Below, piece after piece: positions 1-8,548 of a stretch of DNA of 64,000 bases. Positions within the stretch are counted from its first letter, which is position 1. Each line of letters starts with the position of its first letter. The notes beneath the pieces are model-generated. The model saw only the letters and a list, made by a program, of their open reading frames with translations, did not search any database and was not told the origin of the DNA. Where the stretch lies: assembly GCA_051001975.1 (NCBI GenBank), contig JBPCMU010000105.1, forward strand, positions 1 to 64,000. The letters are read 5' to 3'. The translations under genes were made by a program, and so were the position numbers. This stretch comes from DATAEG01 sp051001975 (GTDB lineage: Bacteria; Actinomycetota; Actinomycetes; Mycobacteriales; Jatrophihabitantaceae).

Positions 1-247
1 GGCCCTGCAGCGTGACCGGCAGCTTCTCGACGACCTTCTCGCAGTCTGCTGCCGCTGCCGGATTCGCCTTCGGCCCGTCCACGACTACCGGACCGGCCGC
101 CGCGGACGAGGCAGACTTTCCCCCGCCGCCGCGGTGGGCGGTAAGAGCGAACGCCAGGATCACAACGATTGGTATGGCCAGTGCGGTGGCGATCAGCGCG
201 GCCCGGCGCCGGTCAGCGTCGATGACGGATCCCGGACGAGTGCGAGG
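1..247 (-). CDS. DUF3515 family membrane-anchored protein (3'-truncated by window edge)
   Basis: The reverse strand encodes a basic stretch (DADRRRAA), one hydrophobic segment (LIATALAIPIVVILAFAL) and then an extracytoplasmic part containing GPKANPAAAADCEKVVEKLP. This matches the DUF3515 layout, which sits beside thiL in actinobacteria. The C-terminal part lies outside the window. The start is unresolved: the frame is closed by the TGA that ends the upstream Lrp-like gene at 248-250. No ATG, GTG or TTG follows until a GTG at 163-161 inside the membrane segment, so the interval given is the open frame. An ATC at 223-221 is a conceivable non-canonical start. The function of the family is unknown. 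Confidence 0.65.
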
Positions 248-490
248 TCAGAGGTTGACGACCGGGCAGGTCAAGGTGCGGGTGATGCCCTCGACGCCCT
301 GGATGCGGGCCACCACGAGCTTTCCGAGCTCGTCGACCGTCGCTGCCTCGGCCCGGACGATCACGTCGTAGGGGCCGGTGACGTCCTCGGCGTTGGTCAC
401 GCCATCCAGTCCGGAGATCTCCCGGGCAACCGCAGCGGCCTTGCCCACCTCGGTCTGGATCAGGATGTACGCGTGCACTGCTTCTGCCAT
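248..490 (-). CDS. Stand-alone Lrp/AsnC ligand-binding (RAM) domain protein
   Basis: An 80-residue protein, MAEAVHAYILIQTEVGKAAA..., with only the alpha/beta RAM effector-binding domain of Lrp/AsnC regulators and no helix-turn-helix. The fold signature is a beta strand (AYILIQT), a helix (AVAREIS), DVTGPYDVIVRAEA and a C-terminal TRTLTCPVVN strand. Stand-alone RAM proteins bind small ligands, often amino acids, and form ring oligomers. This one is a conserved neighbour of thiL in actinobacteria. A GAGAAGAGGGACC purine stretch precedes the ATG. It is divergent from thiL and runs toward the DUF3515 gene. Ligand unknown. Confidence 0.85.
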   Translation of the reverse strand: MAEAVHAYILIQTEVGKAAAVAREISGLDGVTNAEDVTGPYDVIVRAEAATVDELGKLVVARIQGVEGITRTLTCPVVNL

Positions 491-591
491 GGCGCGGTCC
501 CTCTTCTCGACGTTGATTTGCGGGCCGGGGTAGAACTTAGCGCAGCCCGCCGCACACGCCTCGCGTTGCCGTCACACAGGAGGACCGAGCC

Positions 592-1539
592 ATCAGCACG
601 CCACGCACCGTCGCCGATCTGGGCGAGTTCGCCTTCGTCAGCCGCATCACCCGCGACCTCGCCGGCAACGCCGAGACCGTGATCGGGCCGGGTGACGACG
701 CCGCCGTAGTCCGTGCCCCGGACGGCCGGATGGTGGCCACCACCGACATGCTCGTTGAAGGCACCCATTTCCGCCGCGACTGGTCCTCGGCCGAGGACGT
801 CGGGCACAAGGCCGCGGCCAAGAACTTCTCCGACATCGCCGCCATGGGCGCACGGCCCACGGCGTTGCTGGTCGCCGTAGGGGTGCCCGGTGACCTCCCG
901 CTGGAGTGGGCAGACGGCCTGATGGACGGGCTCCGCCAGGAATGCGGCGCGTTGGACGTCGCGGTCGTCGGCGGAGACGTGGTGAGCAGCGACAAGATCG
1001 TGCTCGGGGTGACCGCGCTCGGCGACCTCGGTGGGCGCAATGCCGTACGCCTGGACACCTGCCAGGTCGGCGACCTGGTCGCATTCGCCGGCAAGCTCGG
1101 CTGGGGGGCCGCCGGCTACGCGGTGCTGGCCCGCGGCTTCCGTTCGCCCGTGCAGGTCGTCGCCGCACACCGCCGGCCGGAACCGCCGTATGCAGCAGGT
1201 ATCGCCGCGAGTGAACTCGGCGCCACGGCAATGACCGACGTCAGCGACGGACTGATTTCCGACCTCTCCCGCATCGCGGACGCCAGTGGGGTGCGCATCG
1301 AACTCACCTCGGCGGCGCTGGTCGTTCCGGGCAAGCTCGCCGAAGTCGGTGCCGCGTTGAACGTCGATCCGATGCACTGGATCCTCACCGGTGGCGACGA
1401 CTACGCCCTGGTTGCCACGTTCCCGGCCGACACAGCGCTGCCTGAGCAGTGGCAGGTCATCGGCGCGGTCAAGGAGGGCGACGGCGTCCGGGTGGACGGC
1501 CGGCGCTGGCCGCAGGGCGGCCACGAGCACTTCCGCTGA
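592..1539 (+). CDS. thiL: Thiamine-monophosphate kinase ThiL, apparent ATC start codon
   Basis: ThiL phosphorylates thiamine monophosphate to the diphosphate cofactor in the cytoplasm. The protein shows the family N-terminus (VADLGEFAFVSRI), the ATP/Mg motif GPGDDAAVV, STDMLVEGTHF-type DMLVEGTHFRRDW, the AAKNFSDIAAMGA helix, DVSDGLISDL and a C-terminal GGDDYALV. Homology requires residues upstream of the first canonical start (GTG 679), because the conserved GEF block lies before it. The frame has no ATG, GTG or TTG between the stop at 538-540 and 679. A perfect AGGAGG at 578-583 lies 8 nt before ATC at 592, giving a 315-residue protein of normal length. I therefore call ATC as the start; a sequencing error is the alternative. 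Confidence 0.9.
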   Translation: MSTPRTVADLGEFAFVSRITRDLAGNAETVIGPGDDAAVVRAPDGRMVATTDMLVEGTHFRRDWSSAEDVGHKAAAKNFSDIAAMGARPTALLVAVGVPGDLPLEWADGLMDGLRQECGALDVAVVGGDVVSSDKIVLGVTALGDLGGRNAVRLDTCQVGDLVAFAGKLGWGAAGYAVLARGFRSPVQVVAAHRRPEPPYAAGIAASELGATAMTDVSDGLISDLSRIADASGVRIELTSAALVVPGKLAEVGAALNVDPMHWILTGGDDYALVATFPADTALPEQWQVIGAVKEGDGVRVDGRRWPQGGHEHFR

Positions 1540-1545
1540 ACGGTG

Positions 1546-1737
1546 TTACGCGCGGGTGACCTTGCCGGCCTTCAGGCACGACGTGCACACGGTGACCCGG
1601 CGACGGGTGCCCGGGGCGATCAGCGCACGCACGCTCTGCACGTTCGGGTTCCACCGACGCTTGGTCCGGCGGTGCGAGTGCGAGACGGCATTACCGAAGC
1701 CCGGACCCTTTCCGCACACATCGCAGACGCTGGCCAC
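1546..1737 (-). CDS. rpmB: 50S ribosomal protein L28
   Basis: A 63-residue protein starting MASVCDVCGKGPGFGNAVSH and ending CTSCLKAGKVTRA. It keeps the L28 signature (FGNAVSHSHRRTKRRWNPN) and two Cys pairs (CDVC and CTSC), so it is the zinc-binding C+ form. The start is GTG at 1737, preceded by GAGGAGG. It ends head to head with thiL, whose stop is 6 bp away. In many actinobacteria rpmB lies between thiL and the DAK2 gene, as here. It is divergent from the DAK2 gene; the roughly 235 bp between them (1738-1972) should hold both promoters. Confidence 0.95.
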   Translation of the reverse strand: MASVCDVCGKGPGFGNAVSHSHRRTKRRWNPNVQSVRALIAPGTRRRVTVCTSCLKAGKVTRA

Positions 1738-1972
1738 GGTGGCCTCCTCGAACTAGGTATTCATGACGAACACGATTCATACCGGGCCTGATGACCCGGC
1801 AATCGGCCCGCGCACAGACCTCGCGGGCACCGAAGGAGCAGTCTAGCTGTTGTCCCTGGTACCGGCCAAAACGCGTCTCCAGACGTACCGGCGGCACCGC
1901 ATGCCGTCGCTGGGTGACAGTAGTCTTCGCCGGAGGCCGACCGGTAGATCGTGGCGAGCGGAGGGTGCGGGT

Positions 1973-3571
1973 GTGCTCACCGAACTCGACGCGTCCGCGG
2001 TCCGGCGCTGGTGCTCCGCGGTCGCTGAGGCGCTGGAGACACATCGCGCTGAGATAGATGAGCTGAACGTCTTTCCGGTCCCGGACGGGGACACCGGGAC
2101 GAACCTGGCTCTCACCGCACAGGCGGCGGCCGAAGCGCTGTCGGGGAACCGGTCCGCCGGTGCTGGCGAGGCGCTGCAGGCAATGTCCCGGGGCGCGGTG
2201 CTTGGCGCCCGGGGGAATTCCGGGGTGATCCTGTCGCAAGTGCTGCGCGGTATGGCGGAGTCGGCCGAAGGCTCCGAGTCGATCGACGCGGACGCGCTGC
2301 GCGCAGCACTGCGCACCGCATCCACGCGGGCCTACGAGTCAGTGGCCGACCCGGTCGAAGGGACAATTCTGTCCGTGGCGGCCGCAGTCGCGGACGCCTT
2401 GGTGTCCGACGGTGTGGGCGACCTTGCGGCAGTAAGCCGAGCAGCACTGGCCGCGGCCCAGGAGGCACTGCTGCGCACCCCGCTCCAGCTGGAGGTACTG
2501 GCCCGCGCTGGTGTGGTGGACGCGGGCGGACGTGGTCTGGTCGTGGTGCTCGAGGCGCTCAGCGGGATCGTCACCGGCGACCAGCCCGCGGCCCTGCCGA
2601 TCCCGGCGAAGCGCAGTCGCGAGTCGTTGCGGGTCGTCCGGGAGGAAGGCAGCGCCGAGTTCGACTACGAGGTGCAGTACCTGCTGCACGCCACCACCGA
2701 GGCCGTGACGGCGTTGAAGGCCGCGTTGGGCCCGCTGGGTGACTCACTCGCCGTGGTCGGAACCGGGGAAGACGTGTGGAACGTGCATGTGCATGTCAAC
2801 GATGTCGGCGCGGCCATCGAGGCGGGGATCGACGCCGGCCGGCCGCACCGGATCTCGGTGCAGCGCTTCGCCGACCAGGTCGCCGCCGAGCCGCGGTCGT
2901 CGAACCGCAGCGGCGTCGCCGTGGTCGCGGTCGCGCCGGGCGAGGGTCTCGCACACCTCTTCGCCGGCGAGGGTGTCCGGGTGGTGGACGGAGGAGTGGG
3001 AAACAATCCGTCCACGGCGGAGGTGCTGAGCGCGGTGCGCGACTGCGGCGCGGCCAGCGTGGTGCTGCTGCCGAACGCCTCGCAGGTCGCCGGCGTCGCC
3101 GATGTCGTCGCCGAGGAGGCCCGCGCCGAAGGCATCGAGGTTGCGGTGGTGCCCACCAAGTCGCCTGTGCAGGGCCTCGCAGCGGTCGCCGTCTACGACC
3201 CGACCCGCCGCTTCGGCGACCTGGTCGTGGCGATGGCCGAGACCGCCGCCGCCACCCAGTGGGGCGAGGTGACGATCGCGGTGCGTGAGGCATTGACGAT
3301 GGCAGGCCGATGCCAGCCGGGGGATGTGCTCGGTCTGCTCAACGGCGAGGTGGTCGAGATCGGCACCGACGTAGCCGAAGTGGGCGAGCGGTTGCTGGAC
3401 CGCCTGCTCGGCGTCGGAGGCGAACTCGTCACGATCCTGCTCGGCGCGGAGGCCGGTGAGGAGCTCGGGGCGCGACTGACCGCCCGGCTCGCCGAGATGG
3501 CACCGCTCGCCGAGGTAGCGGTATTCGCTGGCGGTCAGCCGTCCTACCCGCTGCTGATCGGGGTGGAATAG
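1973..3571 (+). CDS. DAK2/DegV-type protein, FakA-like fatty acid kinase subunit
   Basis: About 532 residues from GTG 1973, with a GGAGGG-like site just upstream; an open frame extends further up but is not conserved-looking. The N-terminal DhaL (DAK2) domain carries NVFPVPDGDTGTNL, where the Asp residues bind Mg-ATP, and GARGNSGVILSQ. The C-terminal half resembles the YloV/DegV-like region (VVDGGVGNNPSTAEVL, VVVLPNASQ-type VVLLPNASQ). This is the FakA architecture: FakA phosphorylates a fatty acid held by a FakB/DegV partner. No fakB is seen in this window. It lies 4 bp before recG and is probably co-transcribed with it, the order known from mycobacteria (Rv2975c to Rv2973c). Substrate is inferred. 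Confidence 0.85.
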   Translation: MLTELDASAVRRWCSAVAEALETHRAEIDELNVFPVPDGDTGTNLALTAQAAAEALSGNRSAGAGEALQAMSRGAVLGARGNSGVILSQVLRGMAESAEGSESIDADALRAALRTASTRAYESVADPVEGTILSVAAAVADALVSDGVGDLAAVSRAALAAAQEALLRTPLQLEVLARAGVVDAGGRGLVVVLEALSGIVTGDQPAALPIPAKRSRESLRVVREEGSAEFDYEVQYLLHATTEAVTALKAALGPLGDSLAVVGTGEDVWNVHVHVNDVGAAIEAGIDAGRPHRISVQRFADQVAAEPRSSNRSGVAVVAVAPGEGLAHLFAGEGVRVVDGGVGNNPSTAEVLSAVRDCGAASVVLLPNASQVAGVADVVAEEARAEGIEVAVVPTKSPVQGLAAVAVYDPTRRFGDLVVAMAETAAATQWGEVTIAVREALTMAGRCQPGDVLGLLNGEVVEIGTDVAEVGERLLDRLLGVGGELVTILLGAEAGEELGARLTARLAEMAPLAEVAVFAGGQPSYPLLIGVE

Positions 3572-3575
3572 GGCC

Positions 3576-5777
3576 GTGCCAAAGCTCGACGCACTACTGC
3601 GCGACGTCCTCGGTGGGCGCACCGGAACGACGCTGGCCAAGCACCTCGACGTGATCACCATCGGGGAGCTGCTGCGCCATTACCCACGCCGCTACGCCGA
3701 GCGCGGCAAGCTCACCGACCTGACCCAGTTGCAAGCCGGCGAGCAGGTCACCGTGATGGCGACGGTGAAGTCGTTCAAGTCGCGGCCCATGCGCCAGCGA
3801 CGCGGCAGCATCCAGGAGGTCGTCGTCTCCGACGGCAACGCGCTGATGGCGCTGGTCTTCTTCAATCAGCCCTACCGCCAGAACCTGCTGCAGCCCGGGG
3901 TGGCCGGCCTGTTCGCCGGGAAGGTCGTCGACAAGGGCGGGCTGCGCAGCCTGCAGAACCCGGAGATCCTCATCCTCGACGGTGCGGGCGACGACACCGC
4001 GCAGGTCGACGAGTTCGCCGGGTCGCTCATCCCGATCTATCCGGCGAAGCCCAAGCTGACATCCTGGACGATCAGCCGCTGCGTGAAGATGTCGCTCGAC
4101 TCGCTCGATGCGGTGCCCGACGGCCTGCCCCTCGAGATGCTCGCCGAGTACGGGCTGATGGGCATCGATGCAGCGCTGCGGGCGGTGCACCGGCCGGAGG
4201 ATCGGCGACAACTCGGCGCGGCGCTGAAAAGGCTGAAGTGGGACGAAGCGCTGGCCGTGCAACTCACCCTCGCGCAACGCCGACACTCGGCGGCGATCAA
4301 CCCGGCGTTACCCAGGCCCCGCAAGGGCGACGGGATCGCGGCGGCCTTCGACTCCCGCCTGCCGTTCTCGCTCACCGATGGCCAGCGGGAGATCGGCGCA
4401 ACTCTGGAAGCTGAGCTGACCGATCCACATCCCATGGGCCGGCTGCTGCAGGGCGAGGTCGGCTCCGGCAAGACGATCGTGGCGCTGCGGGCGATGCTGC
4501 AGGTGGTGGACGCCGGCGGCCAGGCAGCGCTGCTGGCCCCGACGGAAGTGCTGGCCGGACAACATCTGCGCACGATCGAGGGGATGCTCGGCGACCTCGG
4601 CCAGGGCGGGCGGATCGGCGGCGCCGAGCAGGCCACCCGGGTCACTCTGCTGACCGGTTCGCTGGGTGCCGCCGCCCGCCGTCGCGCGCTGCTCGAAGCG
4701 GCCAGCGGCGAGGCGGGCATCGTCATCGGTACTCACGCGCTCATCCAGGACAACGTGCAGTTCGCCGACCTCGGCTTGGTGGTCGTCGACGAGCAGCACC
4801 GCTTCGGCGTGGAGCAGCGGGACGCGCTGCGGTACAAGAATGCCGCGCCACCGCACGTCCTGGTGATGACCGCGACGCCGATCCCGCGCACCGTCGCCAT
4901 GACGGTGTTCGGCGACCTGGAGACGTCGGTGCTCAGCGAACTCCCGGCCGGCCGCGCACCGATCACCACCAGCGTGGTGCCGGCCGACAAGCCGCACTGG
5001 GTCGATCGGATGTGGCAGCGCATCGCCGAGGAGGTGGCTGCCGGACGGCAGGCGTACGTGGTCTGCCCGCGCATCGGTGACGAATCGGATGTCAAGGCAC
5101 TGGCCGACTCCGACCAGGTCGAGTACGCCGACACTGATGACAAAGGCGGCGATGCGCCGACACGGGAGATGCGTGGCGTCCTCGAGACCGCCGCGATGCT
5201 CGCCGAAGGTCCGCTGAAGGGTCTGCGCCAGGCGATCCTGCACGGACGGTTGCCCGGCGAGGAGAAGGACGGCGTGATGCGCGCCTTCGCGGCCGGCGAC
5301 ATCGACGTGCTGGTGGCCACCACCGTCATCGAGGTCGGTGTCGATGTCCCGAACGCCACGGTGATGGTCGTCCTGGATGCCGACCGATTCGGTGTCTCCC
5401 AGCTACACCAGCTGCGCGGGCGGATCGGCCGTGGCGGGCATCCCGGCCTGTGCCTGCTCTCGACCCAGTTCCCGGAGGGTTCACCCGGACGGAGCCGGGT
5501 GGATGCGGTGGCATCGACGGTGGACGGGTTCGAACTGGCCCGGGTGGACCTCGAGCAACGGCGGGAGGGTGATGTGCTGGGGGCCGATCAGTCCGGCCGC
5601 CACAGCCATCTCAAGCTGCTGTCCCTGCTGCGTGACGAGCAGATCATCGCCGACGCGCGGGCTGAAGCGGCTGCACTGATTGTCGATGACCCGGAACTCA
5701 GCCGGCACCCGCTGCTGGCCGCGCAGGTCGCCGAACTGCTCGACGACGAGCGCGCCGAGTACCTGCAAAAGGCATGA
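3576..5777 (+). CDS. recG: ATP-dependent DNA helicase RecG
   Basis: A 733-residue superfamily 2 helicase that reverses stalled replication forks and processes branched DNA. The N-terminal wedge (OB-fold) domain spans roughly residues 50-150 (QAGEQVTVMATVKSFKSRP). Walker A is GEVGSGKT at about residue 290. The DEQHRFGVEQR box, typical of RecG, is near residue 404, followed by TATPIPRT (motif III), ATTVIEVGVDVPNA (motif V) and QLRGRIGRGG (motif VI). The start is GTG at 3576, 4 bp after the DAK2 gene. Length and motif order are normal for RecG. An acidic-polar insertion (DTDDKGGDAPTREMRG) lies in helicase domain 2. Confidence 0.96.
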   Translation: MPKLDALLRDVLGGRTGTTLAKHLDVITIGELLRHYPRRYAERGKLTDLTQLQAGEQVTVMATVKSFKSRPMRQRRGSIQEVVVSDGNALMALVFFNQPYRQNLLQPGVAGLFAGKVVDKGGLRSLQNPEILILDGAGDDTAQVDEFAGSLIPIYPAKPKLTSWTISRCVKMSLDSLDAVPDGLPLEMLAEYGLMGIDAALRAVHRPEDRRQLGAALKRLKWDEALAVQLTLAQRRHSAAINPALPRPRKGDGIAAAFDSRLPFSLTDGQREIGATLEAELTDPHPMGRLLQGEVGSGKTIVALRAMLQVVDAGGQAALLAPTEVLAGQHLRTIEGMLGDLGQGGRIGGAEQATRVTLLTGSLGAAARRRALLEAASGEAGIVIGTHALIQDNVQFADLGLVVVDEQHRFGVEQRDALRYKNAAPPHVLVMTATPIPRTVAMTVFGDLETSVLSELPAGRAPITTSVVPADKPHWVDRMWQRIAEEVAAGRQAYVVCPRIGDESDVKALADSDQVEYADTDDKGGDAPTREMRGVLETAAMLAEGPLKGLRQAILHGRLPGEEKDGVMRAFAAGDIDVLVATTVIEVGVDVPNATVMVVLDADRFGVSQLHQLRGRIGRGGHPGLCLLSTQFPEGSPGRSRVDAVASTVDGFELARVDLEQRREGDVLGADQSGRHSHLKLLSLLRDEQIIADARAEAAALIVDDPELSRHPLLAAQVAELLDDERAEYLQKA

Positions 5778-5784
5778 TCGGGCG

Positions 5785-6339
5785 GTGACCCGGATCATCG
5801 GTGGCGAAGCAGGGGGTCGTCGGCTGCAGGTGCCGCCGGCCGGGACCCGACCCACGTCCGACCGGGCCCGGGAGGCACTGTTCAACAGCCTCGGCGCGCT
5901 GCTCGACCTCGACGGCGCCAGGGTACTCGACCTGTTCGCCGGGTCGGGGGCGGTCGGGCTGGAAGCCGTTTCCCGTGGGGCGGCGCGAGCGGTGCTGGTC
6001 GAGTCCGACCCGAGCGTCGCGAAGGTGGTGACCGCCAACATCGCTGCGCTGCAGATGCCGGGGGCGACGCTCATCCGACTCCCGGTCGAGCAGTATCTGC
6101 GCCGCCCGGCTGACGCGCCCTTCGACCTCGTCTTCGCCGATCCGCCGTACGCGCTGGACGAGGCAGCGCTCGGTGCGGTGCTGGCCCAGCTCGTCGAACC
6201 AGGATGGCTCGCCCCAGGCGCGGTCGTCGTGGTCGAGCGGTCGGCGAGGTCGCCGGAACCGCAGTGGCCAACCGCACTCGATGAGCTCAGGCAGAAGCGC
6301 TACGGGGAGGCGTTGCTTTGGTACCGTCGGGCGCCGTGA
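5785..6339 (+). CDS. rsmD: 16S rRNA (guanine(966)-N(2))-methyltransferase RsmD
   Basis: A 184-residue SAM-dependent methyltransferase starting MTRIIGGEAGGRRLQVPP from GTG 5785, 7 bp after recG. Motif I is VLDLFAGSGAVGLEA, the acidic ribose-binding residue is in VLVESD, and the catalytic motif IV is DPPY in LVFADPPYAL. The RIIGG...R...P..G.RPTSDRAREALFN N-terminus is characteristic of RsmD. It modifies G966 of 16S rRNA during 30S assembly. The recG-rsmD-coaD order is the common actinobacterial arrangement. Confidence 0.95.
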   Translation: MTRIIGGEAGGRRLQVPPAGTRPTSDRAREALFNSLGALLDLDGARVLDLFAGSGAVGLEAVSRGAARAVLVESDPSVAKVVTANIAALQMPGATLIRLPVEQYLRRPADAPFDLVFADPPYALDEAALGAVLAQLVEPGWLAPGAVVVVERSARSPEPQWPTALDELRQKRYGEALLWYRRAP

Positions 6340-6378
6340 GCTGCGCGCCGTGCGCCCACTGTCAGGAGACGATTAATC

Positions 6379-6927
6379 GTGGCTGATCCGGGTGGTCCGT
6401 CCGGCTCGAACGAGCCGAGGCGCGCCGTCTGCCCGGGTTCGTTCGACCCCGTGACCAACGGTCATCTCGACATCATCGCGCGCAGTGCCAATCTGTACGA
6501 CGAGGTCGTAGTCGCGGTGTTCGTGAACCGAAGCAAGTCGGGTCTGTTCAGCGTCGAGGACCGGCTCGAGATGCTGCGCGAGGTCACCGTGCCCTACCCC
6601 AACGTCACCGTCGATTCGTTCCAGGGCCTCACCGTCGACTACTGCAAGCAGCACGGCATCCCAGTCATCGTGAAGGGGCTGCGCGCGGTCAGCGACTTCG
6701 ACTACGAGCTGCAGCAGGCCCAGATGAATCGCGGGCTGGCCGGGATCGACACGCTGTTCATGCCCACCAACCCGGAGTACAGCTTCCTTGCCTCCAGCCT
6801 GGTCAAAGACGTCGCCGGCTGGGGCGGGGACGTCAGCGCGCTGGTACCCAAGTCGGTGCTGGCACGGCTCGATGCGTTGCGCGGCGGCCCCGATGAGCGC
6901 CGCTTGCCAGCGAATGGGGACGAATGA
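6379..6927 (+). CDS. coaD: Phosphopantetheine adenylyltransferase CoaD
   Basis: A 182-residue nucleotidyltransferase catalysing the penultimate step of coenzyme A synthesis (4'-phosphopantetheine plus ATP). It has the hallmark PGSFDPVTNGHLDII, with the TxGH nucleotide-binding motif, then VNRSKSGLFS, IVKGLRAVSDFDYE and the C-terminal SSLVKDVA that replaces the ISSSxVR box. A short N-terminal extension (MADPGGPSGSNEPRR) and C-terminal tail flank the core of about 160 residues. The start is GTG at 6379 with GGAGAC nearby. It overlaps the next gene by 4 nt (ATGA), suggesting coupled translation. Confidence 0.96.
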   Translation: MADPGGPSGSNEPRRAVCPGSFDPVTNGHLDIIARSANLYDEVVVAVFVNRSKSGLFSVEDRLEMLREVTVPYPNVTVDSFQGLTVDYCKQHGIPVIVKGLRAVSDFDYELQQAQMNRGLAGIDTLFMPTNPEYSFLASSLVKDVAGWGGDVSALVPKSVLARLDALRGGPDERRLPANGDE

Positions 6928-7607
6928 GTGATCCGACGATGCGCCGCGCGGACGAGGTGCTGACCGAACTGGTGGAGCTCGTCGAGACGGCCCGCGCGGT
7001 GCCGATGTCCAGCTCGTGTGTGGTGCCGCGCGAACACACCCTCGACCTGCTCGACGACCTGCGCGAAGTCCTGCCGCAGCAACTCGAAGACGCGAGGCGC
7101 ATCGTCCAGGAGCGCGACACAGTGCTGGCCGAGGCGCAAACACACGCCGACGAGCAGCGCGCCCGAGCCGCCGAGGAGGCCGAGGCGACCAGGCTCGAGG
7201 CCAGCGAACACGCCGACGGGCTGATCGGTCGGGCGCAGGCCGAGTCGGCGCGCCTGGTTGACGATGGCAAGGCGGAAAACGCCCGGCTGATCTCCTCGGC
7301 GGGTGTCCATCAGTCGGCCACCAACGCCGCCGAGGCGCTGAAACGCGACATCGACGAGTACGTGGCGACCAGCCGAGCCACCGCCGAAGCCGAGGCGACC
7401 CGGATCGTCGGGGAGGCCACCGCATATGCCATGAAACTGCGGACGGACGGCGATCAGTGGGCTCATCAGACGCTCGCCGACATCGTCGAAACGCTGAATC
7501 ACGCCGCTGCGTTGGCCGAGCGCGGACGGGCCCAGATCGCGTCCCGGCAGGAGGCCGCCGAGCCGGTCGCGGATTCACCCGGCGAGCGGTTCGACGGCCA
7601 GTCCTGA
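6924..7607 (+). CDS. SepIVA-like DivIVA-type coiled-coil cell division protein
   Basis: A 227-residue protein that is nearly all alpha-helical coiled coil rich in Ala, Glu and Arg (about residues 40-200). The front contains VLTELVELVETARAVPMSSS and VVPREHTLDLLDDLREVLPQ, the conserved head of the mycobacterial SepIVA (Rv2927c) family. SepIVA is a DivIVA-domain septum factor essential in mycobacteria and linked to divisome and envelope regulation. The downstream DUF177-rpmF-rnc order is the same as at the mycobacterial locus. It starts at ATG 6924, overlapping coaD by 4 nt. A low-complexity tail follows the coil. The family assignment is by motif recall and synteny, not by a search. Confidence 0.8.
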   Translation: MSDPTMRRADEVLTELVELVETARAVPMSSSCVVPREHTLDLLDDLREVLPQQLEDARRIVQERDTVLAEAQTHADEQRARAAEEAEATRLEASEHADGLIGRAQAESARLVDDGKAENARLISSAGVHQSATNAAEALKRDIDEYVATSRATAEAEATRIVGEATAYAMKLRTDGDQWAHQTLADIVETLNHAAALAERGRAQIASRQEAAEPVADSPGERFDGQS

Positions 7608-7683
7608 TCCTGATCCGGCGTCCTGGCCCGAGGCGGACCCGTCGCGTCCGGCGTCCGGTTCGCCCCGCGAGCCCTCCTTCGGT

Positions 7684-7689
7684 TATTCT
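7684..7689 (+). promoter_or_regulatory. -10 element of a probable leaderless transcript (DUF177)
   Basis: TATTCT ends 5 nt before the GTG start of the DUF177 gene, so the expected transcription start coincides with or touches the start codon. No Shine-Dalgarno sequence is visible before GTG 7695. No clear -35 hexamer is seen. Confidence 0.5.
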
Positions 7690-7694
7690 TCTTC

Positions 7695-8312
7695 GTGCCT
7701 CAACCTCAGCAAAGGCCTCCTCATCGGTTGCGCGAGCGCAGCCCGGCGTCGGCCTCGCTGGATCACCGAGCACCCTTGGTTCTGGACACCCGGAGCATGG
7801 GGCGCCGGACGGGATCCAGCAAGGACCTCCGCTGGACCGTTCCCGCGCCAACCGGTCTGGACCTGGACGTCGTCGGCGTGTCGCCAGGCACGCCGGTCGA
7901 GCTCGATCTGCGGCTGGAGTCGGTGACCGAAGGTGTGCTGGTAACAGGCATCGTCACCGCTCCGACCGAAGGTGAATGCTCGCGGTGTCTGGATCCGGTG
8001 CAGGAGACCTGCGTGGTCGACATCATGGAGCTGTACGTCTACCCGGACAGCACCACGGACGAGACCACGGACGAGGATGAGGTGCCGCGCCTCGTCGATG
8101 ATCTGATCGACCTGGAACCGGCTGTGCGAGACGCAGTGGTGCTGGGCCTACCGCTCACACCGCTGTGCCGACCGGACTGTCCCGGGCTGTGTCCGCAATG
8201 CGGGCAGGGCCTGGCCGATCTGCCGACGGATCACTCGCACGAGCAGATCGACCCACGCTGGGCTGGACTGGCCGATGTGTCAGAGCAGCTCCGCACCGAG
8301 CAGTCCGAGTAG
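7695..8312 (+). CDS. DUF177 (YceD-like) protein upstream of rpmF
   Basis: A 205-residue protein of the DUF177/YceD family, whose genes are nearly always directly upstream of rpmF, as here (33 bp gap). Seen: the LVLDTRSMGRR N-terminal motif, the ECSRCLDPV cysteine pair, an acidic linker and a C-terminal CRPDCPGLCPQCGQGL cluster with ...DPRWAGLADV. These Cys residues suggest a metal site. In plants and bacteria the family is linked to 23S rRNA or ribosome assembly; the biochemical role here is inferred only. Start GTG 7695, apparently leaderless. Confidence 0.9.
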   Translation: MPQPQQRPPHRLRERSPASASLDHRAPLVLDTRSMGRRTGSSKDLRWTVPAPTGLDLDVVGVSPGTPVELDLRLESVTEGVLVTGIVTAPTEGECSRCLDPVQETCVVDIMELYVYPDSTTDETTDEDEVPRLVDDLIDLEPAVRDAVVLGLPLTPLCRPDCPGLCPQCGQGLADLPTDHSHEQIDPRWAGLADVSEQLRTEQSE

Positions 8313-8345
8313 TTCTGCGGGCTGAGAAGTTAAGGAGTCACCACA

Positions 8346-8525
8346 GTGGCCGTTCCGAAGCGCCGCCTGTCGCGCAGCAACACCCGCTCGCGTCGTTCGC
8401 AGTGGAAGACGACTGCACCGACGCTCGTGCTGTGCCCAAACCGTGCGTGCGGTGAGATGAAGATCCCGCATCAGGTCTGCGGCAACTGCGGACAGTACGA
8501 CGGCAAGCAGGTCCTGTCGGTCTGA
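8346..8525 (+). CDS. rpmF: 50S ribosomal protein L32
   Basis: A 59-residue protein, MAVPKRRLSRSNTRSRRSQW..., with the L32 N-terminal signature and a zinc-ribbon CPN..CGE...CGNCGQY carrying four cysteines, so it is the C+ zinc form. The start is GTG at 8346, with TTAAGGAGTC about 8 nt upstream (AAGGAG at 8331-8336). It lies between DUF177 and rnc in the standard order and is probably in the same operon as both. Confidence 0.95.
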   Translation: MAVPKRRLSRSNTRSRRSQWKTTAPTLVLCPNRACGEMKIPHQVCGNCGQYDGKQVLSV

Positions 8526-8548
8526 CCGGCGCCGACAGCGACAGCACC

